34,698 nt of DNA from NCBI GenBank assembly GCA_039819185.1, contig JBCBSK010000014.1, positions 1 to 34,698 on the forward strand, written 5' to 3'. The notes under the pieces were generated by a model. The model was not told the DNA's origin. It ran no database searches and saw nothing but the letters and a program-made list of their open reading frames with translations. Source of the DNA: JBCBSK01 sp039819185 (lineage in GTDB: Bacteria; Pseudomonadota; Alphaproteobacteria; Rhizobiales; Tepidamorphaceae). Both the position numbers and the translations under genes were made by a program. Positions 1 to 6,755 of this stretch are shown in pieces. How positions within the stretch are numbered: the first letter of the stretch is position 1; each line of letters starts with the position of its first letter.

Positions 1-82
1 TGAAATCGTCCAGCGTTTCCGGGCGAAGCGACGCGCTCTCGTCCTCGGGCTTGGGCTCGGCGGAAATCAGGCGGTCAGTCAT
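1..82 (-). CDS. ruvB: RuvB, Holliday junction branch-migration ATPase (N-terminus only)
   Basis: Only the first 27 codons are inside the window; the rest lies beyond base 1. The peptide begins MTDRLISAEPKPED and continues to SLRPETLDDF, which is the typical leader of alphaproteobacterial RuvB just before the AAA+ core. RuvB is the hexameric motor that drives branch migration together with RuvA. The ATG at 82 overlaps the end of the upstream membrane-protein gene by 8 bases, so it is probably translationally coupled to it. Position directly after ruvC and ruvA supports the call. Confidence 0.9.
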   Translation of the reverse strand, partial: MTDRLISAEPKPEDESASLRPETLDDF

Positions 83-575
83 GGCCGGCTCCGGATTGGA
101 GCCGGTTGGGGTCGATCAGCTTGAGACGGCGGAACAGAAGTTGGAATACCAGTGCCACAAACGGCGTTAGCAGAAGAGCGGGGACTCCGATTAAAAAAAG
201 GGCAACCACTATTGGCGGAGAATTAGAAGAGGAATTTAAAGTAAAAATATATAAAATAATAATAATACAAAAAAATATTACAATAAACAACGCTTTAAAA
301 GCCGAAATGAAACTAAAAAACCCTCTCCGCACTGTCAGTGCGCACCAAAAAACCCCTGTTAACCCGGTAGGGATGAGGCCATAGGTATAGGCAAAAGACA
401 AGACGGCAAAAGAAAATACTAGTTCGTCTAGCGATGCGCTACGATGCGCGACTATCACCCTGAACAACATTAGGCCGGCATTGAACAACAACAGCGTGAC
501 CAGTGGACCCAGGACAACCGTCAGCAGCAGAACGGCGATGCCCTGCTGCCAATAGCGTTCCCGCGCCGCCGTCAT
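75..575 (-). CDS. Small polytopic membrane protein inserted between ruvA and ruvB
   Basis: The gene encodes 166 residues with about four hydrophobic segments (roughly 11-35, 50-78, 86-112 and 121-147) and short charged ends, so an inner-membrane protein is likely. I do not recognise the family. It starts with a four-base ATGA overlap with the ruvA stop and runs 8 bases into ruvB, so it reads as a full member of the ruvCAB operon. The centre is strikingly AT-rich: bases 241-300 contain only 7 G/C out of 60, while the neighbouring genes are near 60-65 percent. This part encodes an Ile/Phe-rich membrane helix using ATA, ATT and TTT codons that are rare elsewhere in the window. The intact frame and tight overlaps argue for a real gene; its base composition suggests it is foreign or fast-evolving. 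A link to recombination is not implied by the sequence. Confidence 0.8.
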   Translation of the reverse strand: MTAARERYWQQGIAVLLLTVVLGPLVTLLLFNAGLMLFRVIVAHRSASLDELVFSFAVLSFAYTYGLIPTGLTGVFWCALTVRRGFFSFISAFKALFIVIFFCIIIILYIFTLNSSSNSPPIVVALFLIGVPALLLTPFVALVFQLLFRRLKLIDPNRLQSGAGHD

Positions 576-1186
576 CGCGCCAGTTCCTTCAGCCCAAGCC
601 GGATCAATGTTTCGGCACTCGGCGCATCTCCCGCAGCCTTGGCGGCCGCCTGGATGGCGAGGCCGGCCTCCGTCTGGCCATAGCCGAGATTGACCAGCGC
701 GGAGACGGCATCCGCCGCGGGGCTGGCGGCCTCATTGGCCAATGCCGCGCCGAGGCCAGTTGCGGGGGCGGCTACACCTGCCATGGCAGGTGCTTTGTCC
801 TTGAGTTCCGAGACGATGCGCTGGGCGACCTTGGGACCGACGCCCTGAGCGCGCGCGACCATCGCCTTGTCCTGCATTGCGACCGCTGATGCGAGATCGC
901 CAGCAGACAACGTGGACAGAATGGCCAATGCCACTTTCGCGCCGACGCCCTGGACGGTGTTCAAGAGCCGGAACCAGTCACGCTCGGCATCGGATTGAAA
1001 GCCGAACAGACGGATCATATCCTCGCGGACATGGGTTTCGATGGCGAGCGATATGGCCTCGCCGTCCGACGGCACGCTTGAGAGCGTCCGCGCCGAACAG
1101 AACACGACATAGCCGACGCCCTGGCAATCGACGATGACCCAGTCCTCGCCGCGGGAGTCAAGCCGGCCGGAGAGCTTGCCAATCAT
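572..1186 (-). CDS. ruvA: RuvA, Holliday junction DNA-binding subunit
   Basis: This 204-residue protein matches RuvA in length and layout. The N-terminal OB-fold begins MIGKLSGRL and includes VDCQGVGYVV. A helix-hairpin-helix region follows, with LNTVQGVGAKVALAILS and GVGPKVAQRIVSELKDK at about residues 72-130. A flexible linker then leads to a C-terminal domain (residues about 157-204, ALVNLGYGQTEA) that contacts RuvB. RuvA tetramers hold the four-way junction in a square-planar form and recruit RuvB rings. The ATG overlaps the ruvC stop by four bases and the stop overlaps the next gene by four bases, so translation is coupled along the operon. Confidence 0.97.
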   Translation of the reverse strand: MIGKLSGRLDSRGEDWVIVDCQGVGYVVFCSARTLSSVPSDGEAISLAIETHVREDMIRLFGFQSDAERDWFRLLNTVQGVGAKVALAILSTLSAGDLASAVAMQDKAMVARAQGVGPKVAQRIVSELKDKAPAMAGVAAPATGLGAALANEAASPAADAVSALVNLGYGQTEAGLAIQAAAKAAGDAPSAETLIRLGLKELAR

Positions 1187-1692
1187 GACGCACGCTCCAG
1201 GACAGCCTTCGCCCCGCGATGGTGGGCGTGGCAGATCGCGACGGCCAGCGCATCGGCCGCATCATCGGTGTCGAAGGTCGCGCGCGGCAAGAGCATCGAG
1301 ACCATAGCCCGGATCTGGCGCTTTTCGGCATGGCCGGCCCCGACCACCGCCTTCTTGATGGCGTTAGGCGCGTATTCGCCGATGGCAAGCCCTGCCTGCG
1401 ATGGCACAAGCAACGCAATGCCACGGGCATGGCCAAGCTTCAGCGTGGCCTCGGCATCCTTGTTGACGAAGGTCTGCTCGACGGCCGCTTCGTCGGGGGA
1501 CATGTCGCGCAAAACCGCCGCCAGACCTTCATGGAGTTGCAGCAGACGGTCGCCGAGCGATGCTTTGGCCTCAGACAAAACACATCCAGAGGCGATGAAG
1601 TGCAGGCTGGCGCCATCCTGCTCGATGGCTCCCCAGCCCGTACGCCTGAGGCCTGGGTCGATGCCCAATATCCGAATCGCACGCCGTGTCAT
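1183..1692 (-). CDS. ruvC: RuvC, Holliday junction resolvase
   Basis: RuvC is the endonuclease that cuts Holliday junctions symmetrically, acting with RuvAB. The 169-residue product has the RNase H-like fold signature GIDPGLRRTGWG at the N-terminus. The four expected acidic metal ligands are visible: D12 in GIDPG, E72 in AVEQTFVNKD, and D144 and D147 in DDAADALAVAICH. It is the first gene of the minus-strand ruvC-ruvA-orf-ruvB operon. I saw no alphaproteobacterial LexA box (GTTC-N7-GTTC) in the 90-125 bases upstream, so SOS control is not evident here. Confidence 0.97.
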   Translation of the reverse strand: MTRRAIRILGIDPGLRRTGWGAIEQDGASLHFIASGCVLSEAKASLGDRLLQLHEGLAAVLRDMSPDEAAVEQTFVNKDAEATLKLGHARGIALLVPSQAGLAIGEYAPNAIKKAVVGAGHAEKRQIRAMVSMLLPRATFDTDDAADALAVAICHAHHRGAKAVLERAS

Positions 1693-1817
1693 GGATCATC
1701 GATAGCGCCGCAGGTCAAAGCTGACCAGCAGTAACGCATAGCTGGCCCGCAAAGACGCATTCCACAGCCAGACGAAACGCTGTAGTGTCTTCGCTTCCAT
1801 ACTACTCACTTGCTCTC

Positions 1818-2609
1818 ATGTCCTGGCTGACCGAATTCACCGCGACCGATCCCGCGACGCTATTGCTATTGGCGCTGGCAGCGCTTGTGGCAGGCGTCGT
1901 GCGCGGATTTTCAGGCTTTGGTGCAGGCATGATCTTCATGCCCGCGGCAGCGGCGCTGGTCGGCCCGCATGCGGCTGTCGGCATGTTCGCCCTGACCGAT
2001 TCGCTGCTCACGCTGCCGCTGGTGCGCAATGCACTCCGTCACTATCGCCCTGCTACCGTCGTGCCACTGACGATCACGGCGGTCATGACCATCCCGCTTG
2101 GCGCCTATGTCCTGCTCGTCGTCGATGCGATTTCGGTGCGCTGGCTGCTGGCAATCATCATCTTCTGTCTGCTCGGGCTTCTGATCTCGGGTTGGCGCTA
2201 CCATGGCACACCGAAGACCGTCGCGTCCCTCGGCCTCGGCGCTGTGACCGGAACGCTGTCTGGCATCAGCCAGGTGTCTGGGCCACCTGTCGTTGCCTAC
2301 TGGCTAGCAGGACCGGATGGGCCGCAGATCGTGCGTGCCAATCTGATCGTCTTCTTCGCGATTACCGGCCTGGTAGGCATTTTGACGTATTTCCTAACCG
2401 GCGTCCTGGACAGCCGGGCCTTCGCGCTGTTCTGCATCATGGGACCGGTCTATGCGTTCGCGCTGTGGCTTGGCGCACGTGGTTTCGGGTCGACGTTGTT
2501 CGGCCAGTTCAGCGAGCGCACCTATCGCGGCTTGGCTTACGCGCTGATCCTGTTTGCGGTGATCACAAGCCTGCCCGCGCTGGACCCTTGGCTTAGGCCA
2601 CAGGCCTAG
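1818..2609 (+). CDS. TauE/SafE-family sulfite exporter-like permease
   Basis: A hydrophobic protein of about 263 residues with roughly eight membrane segments. The first repeat carries GVVRGFSGFGAGM and the second GTLSGISQVSGPPVVAYWL, the paired glycine-rich motifs of the TauE/SafE (DUF81) family. These are inner-membrane permeases linked to export of sulfite, sulfoacetate or other small anions; the substrate here cannot be told from sequence. The ATG at 1818 starts right before the first hydrophobic segment; an in-frame GTG at 1785 would add 11 residues and neither start has a clear ribosome binding site. It is divergent from ruvC, and no sulfur-metabolism gene is nearby. Confidence 0.85.
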   Translation: MSWLTEFTATDPATLLLLALAALVAGVVRGFSGFGAGMIFMPAAAALVGPHAAVGMFALTDSLLTLPLVRNALRHYRPATVVPLTITAVMTIPLGAYVLLVVDAISVRWLLAIIIFCLLGLLISGWRYHGTPKTVASLGLGAVTGTLSGISQVSGPPVVAYWLAGPDGPQIVRANLIVFFAITGLVGILTYFLTGVLDSRAFALFCIMGPVYAFALWLGARGFGSTLFGQFSERTYRGLAYALILFAVITSLPALDPWLRPQA

Positions 2610-2650
2610 GATCAGGGTCTCAAAGCGCCGCCCTGCGCCATTTCAAGCAC

Positions 2651-2671
2651 CTGAAAATCATTCGTTTTCAG
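2651..2671. repeat. Inverted repeat downstream of the TauE gene
   Basis: A perfect 7-base inverted repeat, CTGAAAA and TTTTCAG, is separated by 7 bases. It lies 42 bases after the permease stop and about 70 bases before the next promoter. It could form a weak hairpin that ends the permease transcript, but the stem is AT-rich and has no U-run after it. An operator half of the downstream promoter is an alternative. Confidence 0.35.
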
Positions 2672-2737
2672 CGCATTCCCATCAGATCTGACGGCTTGAA
2701 TGTCGGTCTCGAGAGTATCCGGCTTGGGCAAATCATC

Positions 2738-2774
2738 TTGACATATCACAATCGTATGCATATGTATGCATTCG
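2738..2774 (+). promoter_or_regulatory. Probable promoter with overlapping palindromic operator for the RHH-pspA-yqiJ-flotillin operon
   Basis: A perfect -35 hexamer TTGACA lies at 2738-2743. Seventeen bases later is TATGTA (2761-2766), a weak -10 candidate. A palindrome, ATGCATA-TG-TATGCAT (2756-2771), with a further C-G and G-C pair beyond one mismatch (2753-2774), covers this -10 region. This placement is what one expects for a repressor site. The first gene of the operon, starting 40 bases downstream, encodes a ribbon-helix-helix-like protein that could bind it. The -35 and the palindrome are seen directly; the regulator assignment is inference. Confidence 0.55.
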
Positions 2775-2813
2775 CATTTGATTGACATTGACACCTTTCC
2801 TGATGGTGCCGCA

Positions 2814-3335
2814 ATGAAGTCAACCACGCTTTCGGTTCGTGTTTCGGATGAGGACGCAGCGTTCCTTGCAAGTCTCTCTCTGCCTGACGCGCAAACACCT
2901 TCAGAGAAGCTCCGCGCCGTCCTGAAGGCAGAGCGCCAGCGCCATGAGCGCTTGAAGGATCCGCTAGACGCGGCAGACATGGTTGCCGACATGCTGCGCC
3001 CGGCAAAACGTCGGATCAGGCAGCAGGAAACCGATGCCAGTCAGGCCTCAGACCTGCTACTTAAGGTGTATGATCGGTTGCCGGAATTGATGGGACGCGC
3101 CCTGGCCGGGCCCCTCGATTTGGACCGAGCGAATGCAGCAGCACTTGCTGCGATTGAGATCAGCCTGATCGACGATGTGGTCCGGCTAATCCGCGACGTT
3201 CTGGATTTGGGCATTGGAGCGGATGAACGGCTCCATGCGCCAAGCGAGGTTCGAAAAAGACTGGATTCGATCGCAGAGATCATTGAAGTGTACCAAACAG
3301 CGCACGCAAGGCGGGAGGCGACAGACAATGGCTGA
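2814..3335 (+). CDS. Ribbon-helix-helix-like protein, first gene of PspA/flotillin operon
   Basis: A 173-residue protein of no family I can name. The N-terminus MKSTTLSVRVSDEDAAFLAS, followed by TPSEKLRAVLKAE, has the strand-helix-helix pattern of ribbon-helix-helix DNA-binding proteins. The rest (about residues 45-170) is predicted to be almost all helical and charged, with LPELMGRALAGPLDLDRAN in the middle. I chose ATG 2814 because it starts directly at the ribbon strand; an in-frame ATG at 2766 lies inside the palindrome and probable -10 region. The end overlaps the pspA start by 8 bases, so the two are co-translated. Likely role: regulator or partner of the PspA-YqiJ-flotillin module, possibly self-repressing through the palindrome upstream. 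Confidence 0.75.
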   Translation: MKSTTLSVRVSDEDAAFLASLSLPDAQTPSEKLRAVLKAERQRHERLKDPLDAADMVADMLRPAKRRIRQQETDASQASDLLLKVYDRLPELMGRALAGPLDLDRANAAALAAIEISLIDDVVRLIRDVLDLGIGADERLHAPSEVRKRLDSIAEIIEVYQTAHARREATDNG

Positions 3336-4002
3336 AGGACTGATGGGCCGGGTCAAGCGGCTCGTGTCGGGAAGCGTGAACTCAATCGTCGATGCGGTCG
3401 AGAACGCGTCCCCCGAAACCGTGATGAAGGAAGCGATCCGCGAGATCGACAGCGTCATTGATGATGTACGTCATCAATTGGGCATTGTGATCGCAAACAA
3501 GCATCATGCCACGAAACGGATGATGGAAGCCGGCGCAAAGCATGAGGAACTGGCCGAGAAGCTGCGGTTTGCGGTGAGTGAAAGCCGTGATGATCTGGCG
3601 GAAGCGGCGATCGCCCGCCAGCTCGATCTCGAGGCGCAGATGCCGATCCTCGAGGAAGCGGTCAACGATGCGGCCGCCGAGAAGACCGAGCTCGAATCCT
3701 ATATCGCGGCCTTGACCGGGCGCCGGCACGAGATGGAGGAGGACCTCCAGACCTATCTCGCCTCGCGGGCTCAGGCCGAGACCGGTGGCAGCGACGGCCC
3801 CGCCAAGGGACCCGAAGCTGACCGTCGGGCCGAGCAAGCCGAGACCACCTTCAACCGTGTCCTGCGCGGCGCCACCGGCGTGCCGGGCACAACGCCGGCG
3901 GATCGGGAAACAGCAGGAAAACTCGCAGAACTAGAAAAGATCTCGCGCGACAACCGCATCAAGGAACGGTTGGCGGCACTGAAGGCGACACGTACGGAGT
4001 AG
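3328..4002 (+). CDS. PspA/IM30-family membrane-stress protein
   Basis: The product is 224 residues, the usual size of PspA. It opens with an amphipathic helix (LMGRVKRLVSGSVNSIVDAV) and continues as a long coiled coil (about residues 28-140) with PETVMKEAIREIDSVIDDVR, a clear PspA/IM30 signature. A Gly/Pro-rich break near 150-160 precedes a final helical part. These ESCRT-III-like proteins coat and stabilise stressed inner membranes. The ATG at 3328 overlaps the upstream gene by 8 bases. The phage-shock genes pspF, pspB and pspC are absent; instead this copy is grouped with YqiJ-like and flotillin genes, a known alternative Psp context. Confidence 0.9.
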   Translation: MAEGLMGRVKRLVSGSVNSIVDAVENASPETVMKEAIREIDSVIDDVRHQLGIVIANKHHATKRMMEAGAKHEELAEKLRFAVSESRDDLAEAAIARQLDLEAQMPILEEAVNDAAAEKTELESYIAALTGRRHEMEEDLQTYLASRAQAETGGSDGPAKGPEADRRAEQAETTFNRVLRGATGVPGTTPADRETAGKLAELEKISRDNRIKERLAALKATRTE

Positions 4003-4016
4003 GAAACGGGGGTCAT

Positions 4017-4766
4017 ATGTTCGACGCGATCTTCTCTCCGGCAACGACGCCGTTTGCCGTCGCGATCGGGCTTATGCTCCTGATCGCGCTGCTGGAGATC
4101 GTCGGCGCGCTGATGGGCACCCCTGCGTCTGCGGTGGTCGACAGCTTTCTGCCAGAGGTCGATGCAGACATTGACGTTGATCTGGATGTCGATGTTGACG
4201 CGGATTTCGCCGGTGGTCCGTTCGATGCGGATGCGCCCGCCGTCCCGGACGCGCCCAATGCGGGGCCCCTTAGCCAGGTGCTCGGATGGCTTTGCATTGG
4301 CAAGGTCCCAATACTGGTCATCCTGGTCGTCTTCCTGACGGCCTTCGGTATGACGGGCTACCTCGTTCAAGGACTGATGCGAGCTGGTTTCGGTTTTCCG
4401 CTGCCGGCATGGATTGCCGTCGTGCCGGCCTTCGCAGCCGCTCTGCCCGTGACACGCATGGCCGGATTGGGGCTCGCCAAGATCGTCCCGAAAGAGCAGA
4501 CCGAGGCCGTCAGCAAACGGGATTTCATCGGCCGGATCGCGACGATCACGCTCGGCCAGGCGCGCAGGGACCTGCCAGCCGAAGCCAAGCTAACCGATAG
4601 CTACGGCCGCACCCATTACGTCCGGGTCGAACCGGACGCCGATGGTGACGTGTTCGATCAGGGCAGTGACGTCATCCTCGTCAAACAAGTGGGCGGTATC
4701 TTCCTCGCCATCCCGAACAGGAATGCAGCCCTGAAAGACGCGTCGGATCTCGGGCCGGCAGCCTAA
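4017..4766 (+). CDS. YqiJ-like inner-membrane protein with NfeD-type OB-fold
   Basis: A 249-residue protein. Residues about 12-33 form a first membrane helix. An acidic linker follows (49-63), in which Asp alternates with Val, Leu, Ile or Ala. Helices near 98-120 and 129-146 come next. The C-terminal soluble part (about 165-232), with FIGRIATITLG, YVRVEPD and QGSDVILVKQVGGIFLAIP, looks like the OB-fold of YqiJ/NfeD proteins. Such proteins are partners of flotillin-like SPFH proteins in bacterial membrane microdomains, and the flotillin gene is 20 bases downstream, which supports this role. The start is preceded by GGAAACGGGGG. Confidence 0.85.
   Translation: MFDAIFSPATTPFAVAIGLMLLIALLEIVGALMGTPASAVVDSFLPEVDADIDVDLDVDVDADFAGGPFDADAPAVPDAPNAGPLSQVLGWLCIGKVPILVILVVFLTAFGMTGYLVQGLMRAGFGFPLPAWIAVVPAFAAALPVTRMAGLGLAKIVPKEQTEAVSKRDFIGRIATITLGQARRDLPAEAKLTDSYGRTHYVRVEPDADGDVFDQGSDVILVKQVGGIFLAIPNRNAALKDASDLGPAA
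4147..4210 (+). repeat. Imperfect Asp-codon tract in the YqiJ-like gene
   Basis: Degenerate hexamers of the GTYGAY type repeat across this stretch and encode alternating Asp and hydrophobic residues (about residues 45-64 of the protein). The codons vary, so the peptide pattern rather than the DNA repeat seems to be maintained. It lies in the loop between the first and second membrane helices. Confidence 0.6.
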
Positions 4767-4786
4767 ACGCATTCAAGGAGGCAAAC

Positions 4787-6613
4787 ATGATTGACGCGCT
4801 TATCGGTATTATCGTCACCGCAGCGATTCCCTTCATCGCGCTTCTTGCGGTCGGGCTGATCTTCGCCAGGCTTTATCGGCGATCGTCGAAGGAGGTTTCG
4901 TTTGTTCGTACCGGCTTCGGCGGTCAGAAGGTGATCATGAATGGCGGCGCACTGGTGTTCCCGGTGCTGCATGAGATCATCCCTGTGAACATGAACACGC
5001 TCAGGCTTGAAGTCCGGCGCTCCAATGAACAGGCGCTGATCACCCGCGACCGGATGCGCGTCGACGTACAAGCCGAATTCTATGTCCGCGTCCAGCCGAC
5101 GGTCGAAGCAATCGCCGATGCCGCCCAGACGCTCGGCCGGCGCACCATCGAACCGGATGCACTGAAAGAACTGGTCGAAGGCAAGTTCGTCGATGCACTG
5201 CGCTCGGTGGCGGCAGAAATGGCGATGGAGGAGTTGCACGAACAGCGCGTGAGTTTTGTGCAAAAGGTGCAGGCGGCTGTCTCCGAGGACATTCTCAAGA
5301 ACGGTCTGGAGCTTGAATCCGTGTCGTTGACCGGTCTCGACCAGACCAACCGCGAGTTCTTCAATCCCGACAATGCCTTCGACGCCGAGGGCCTGACCAA
5401 ATTAACGTCTGAGATCGAGGAGCGGCGCAAGAAGCGCAATGACATCGAGCAAGAAACGGAGGTTCTGATCCAGCGCAAGAACCTCGAAGCCGAGCAGCAG
5501 AAATTCACCATTGGCCGTGACCAGGAATATGCCCGCCTCGAACAGGAGCGGGAGATCGCGGTCCGCGCCGCGGAACAAACCGCCCAGATCGAACGCGAGC
5601 GCGCCGATCGCGCCCGCGAGGCGGAACAAGCCAAGATTCTGGCCGAACAGCAGGTGCGTGAATCTGACATTGAAAAGGAACGCGTGATCCAGGAACGTGA
5701 GATCACCAAACAGCAAGCAGTCGAGGCGGCAGCGGTCGAAAAGGACAAGCAGATCCGTCTCGCCGAGCAGGCCAAGGACATCGCAGTCGCCGAAAAGTCG
5801 CGCGAGAAGTCCGAGGCCGATGCCCGCGCCGACGAGGCCCGCGCCATCGCTGCCAAGGCCGAGGAAGAGGTGACAACCGCTCGCGAGACCGAAGTCGCCG
5901 AGCGCAGCAAGCAGATCGAGTTGATCGAGGCCCGCAAGGCCGCCGAACAAAGCGCCATCGCGCTGACCGTCGCCGCCGAAGCTCAGAAGCAGGCCGCCGT
6001 CGACCAGGCCGATGCGGTCAAGATCGCCGCAGACGGTGAGGCGCAGCGCGAACGCATCCGTGCTGAGGCCGAGGCTGACGCCGAAAAGCTGAAGGCCACA
6101 GCGCTCGAAGCCACCTACCAGGTCGAAGCGGAAGGCACGCGCGCTGTGAACGAGGCCGCCAACGTGCTGTCGGCCGAGCAGATCGCGATGCAGGTGAAGG
6201 TCGAACTGATCAAGGCAATGCCCGAGATCATTGCCCAGTCCGTCAAGCCGATCGAGAACATCGACGGCATCAAGATCCTCCAGGTCGACGGGCTGAACGG
6301 TTCCGTCGGAGCAGCCGGCCCGGACAGCGGAATGACTGGCGGCTCAGGCGGCCTCGCCGATCAGGCGGTCTCAGCCGCTCTGCGCTATCGCAGCCAGGCA
6401 CCGCTTGTCGATGCGCTGATGAACGAACTTGGCATCTCCGGCGGAGACTTGAGTGGATTGACCGGACGCAGCTCGACCAGAACGTCCGGCAATGGCGACG
6501 GGACTGCCACCGCTAGCCAGGTCACCGATGCGCTGAGCGAGTATCTTGAGGACGCCACCGACGCTGTAGTGCCGGACACGGACGACGCCTCAAGCAGCCC
6601 TAAGACCGCTTGA
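4787..6613 (+). CDS. YqiK-like flotillin (SPFH domain protein)
   Basis: The product is 608 residues, typical of the YqiK/FloT group. One N-terminal membrane anchor (about 5-28) is followed by the SPFH/PHB domain (about 35-195: VSFVRTGFGGQKVIMNGG, VNMNTLRLEVRRSNEQALI, MRVDVQAEFYVRV). A very long Glu/Ala/Arg-rich coiled coil (about 205-465) and a C-terminal oligomerisation region (QVKVELIKAMPEIIAQSV, then IKILQVDG) complete it. Flotillins scaffold ordered lipid patches in the inner membrane. A good Shine-Dalgarno (CAAGGAGG) lies 6-7 bases before the ATG. With the PspA and YqiJ-like genes it forms an envelope-maintenance operon. The last 100 residues are Ser/Thr/Asp-rich and probably disordered. 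Confidence 0.93.
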   Translation: MIDALIGIIVTAAIPFIALLAVGLIFARLYRRSSKEVSFVRTGFGGQKVIMNGGALVFPVLHEIIPVNMNTLRLEVRRSNEQALITRDRMRVDVQAEFYVRVQPTVEAIADAAQTLGRRTIEPDALKELVEGKFVDALRSVAAEMAMEELHEQRVSFVQKVQAAVSEDILKNGLELESVSLTGLDQTNREFFNPDNAFDAEGLTKLTSEIEERRKKRNDIEQETEVLIQRKNLEAEQQKFTIGRDQEYARLEQEREIAVRAAEQTAQIERERADRAREAEQAKILAEQQVRESDIEKERVIQEREITKQQAVEAAAVEKDKQIRLAEQAKDIAVAEKSREKSEADARADEARAIAAKAEEEVTTARETEVAERSKQIELIEARKAAEQSAIALTVAAEAQKQAAVDQADAVKIAADGEAQRERIRAEAEADAEKLKATALEATYQVEAEGTRAVNEAANVLSAEQIAMQVKVELIKAMPEIIAQSVKPIENIDGIKILQVDGLNGSVGAAGPDSGMTGGSGGLADQAVSAALRYRSQAPLVDALMNELGISGGDLSGLTGRSSTRTSGNGDGTATASQVTDALSEYLEDATDAVVPDTDDASSSPKTA

Positions 6614-6620
6614 GCGGTTT
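6603..6620 (+). terminator. Hairpin at the flotillin stop codon
   Basis: ACCGCT-TG-AGCGGT is a perfect short inverted repeat that spans the TGA stop. It is flanked by A-T and G-T pairs and followed by TTT on the plus strand. It could end transcription of the flotillin operon or slow read-through. The U-run is short, so confidence is moderate. A second hairpin, GGGCAG/CTGCCC, lies at 6656-6680 with a 13-base loop. Confidence 0.4.
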
Positions 6621-6755
6621 CACGGTATCAGATCTTTGCAACGAGCATCATCTCGGGGCAGCCTACAGCTGCTTCTGCCCGGGGATTCACAGTGCTTGCG
6701 AACATGTTTACCAATGGATGCTGAAGCTAGTTAAATGGGCTCAGCAGAGGACGTC

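Noticed and set aside
106..384. Plus-strand open frame of 92 codons across the AT-rich core
   Set aside because: It is antisense to the membrane-protein gene, whose overlaps with ruvA and ruvB fix the coding strand. Its peptide is Lys/Ile/Asn-rich and not protein-like.
1693..1784. Possible SOS (LexA) box upstream of ruvC
   Set aside because: No GTTC-N7-GTTC or GAAC-N7-GAAC pattern is present in this interval.
2612..2761. Minus-strand open frame of about 49 codons (MHTIVICQDDLPKP...)
   Set aside because: It begins inside the palindromic promoter, third-position GC is only moderate and no ribosome binding site is clear. A real small divergent gene cannot be excluded but is not supported.
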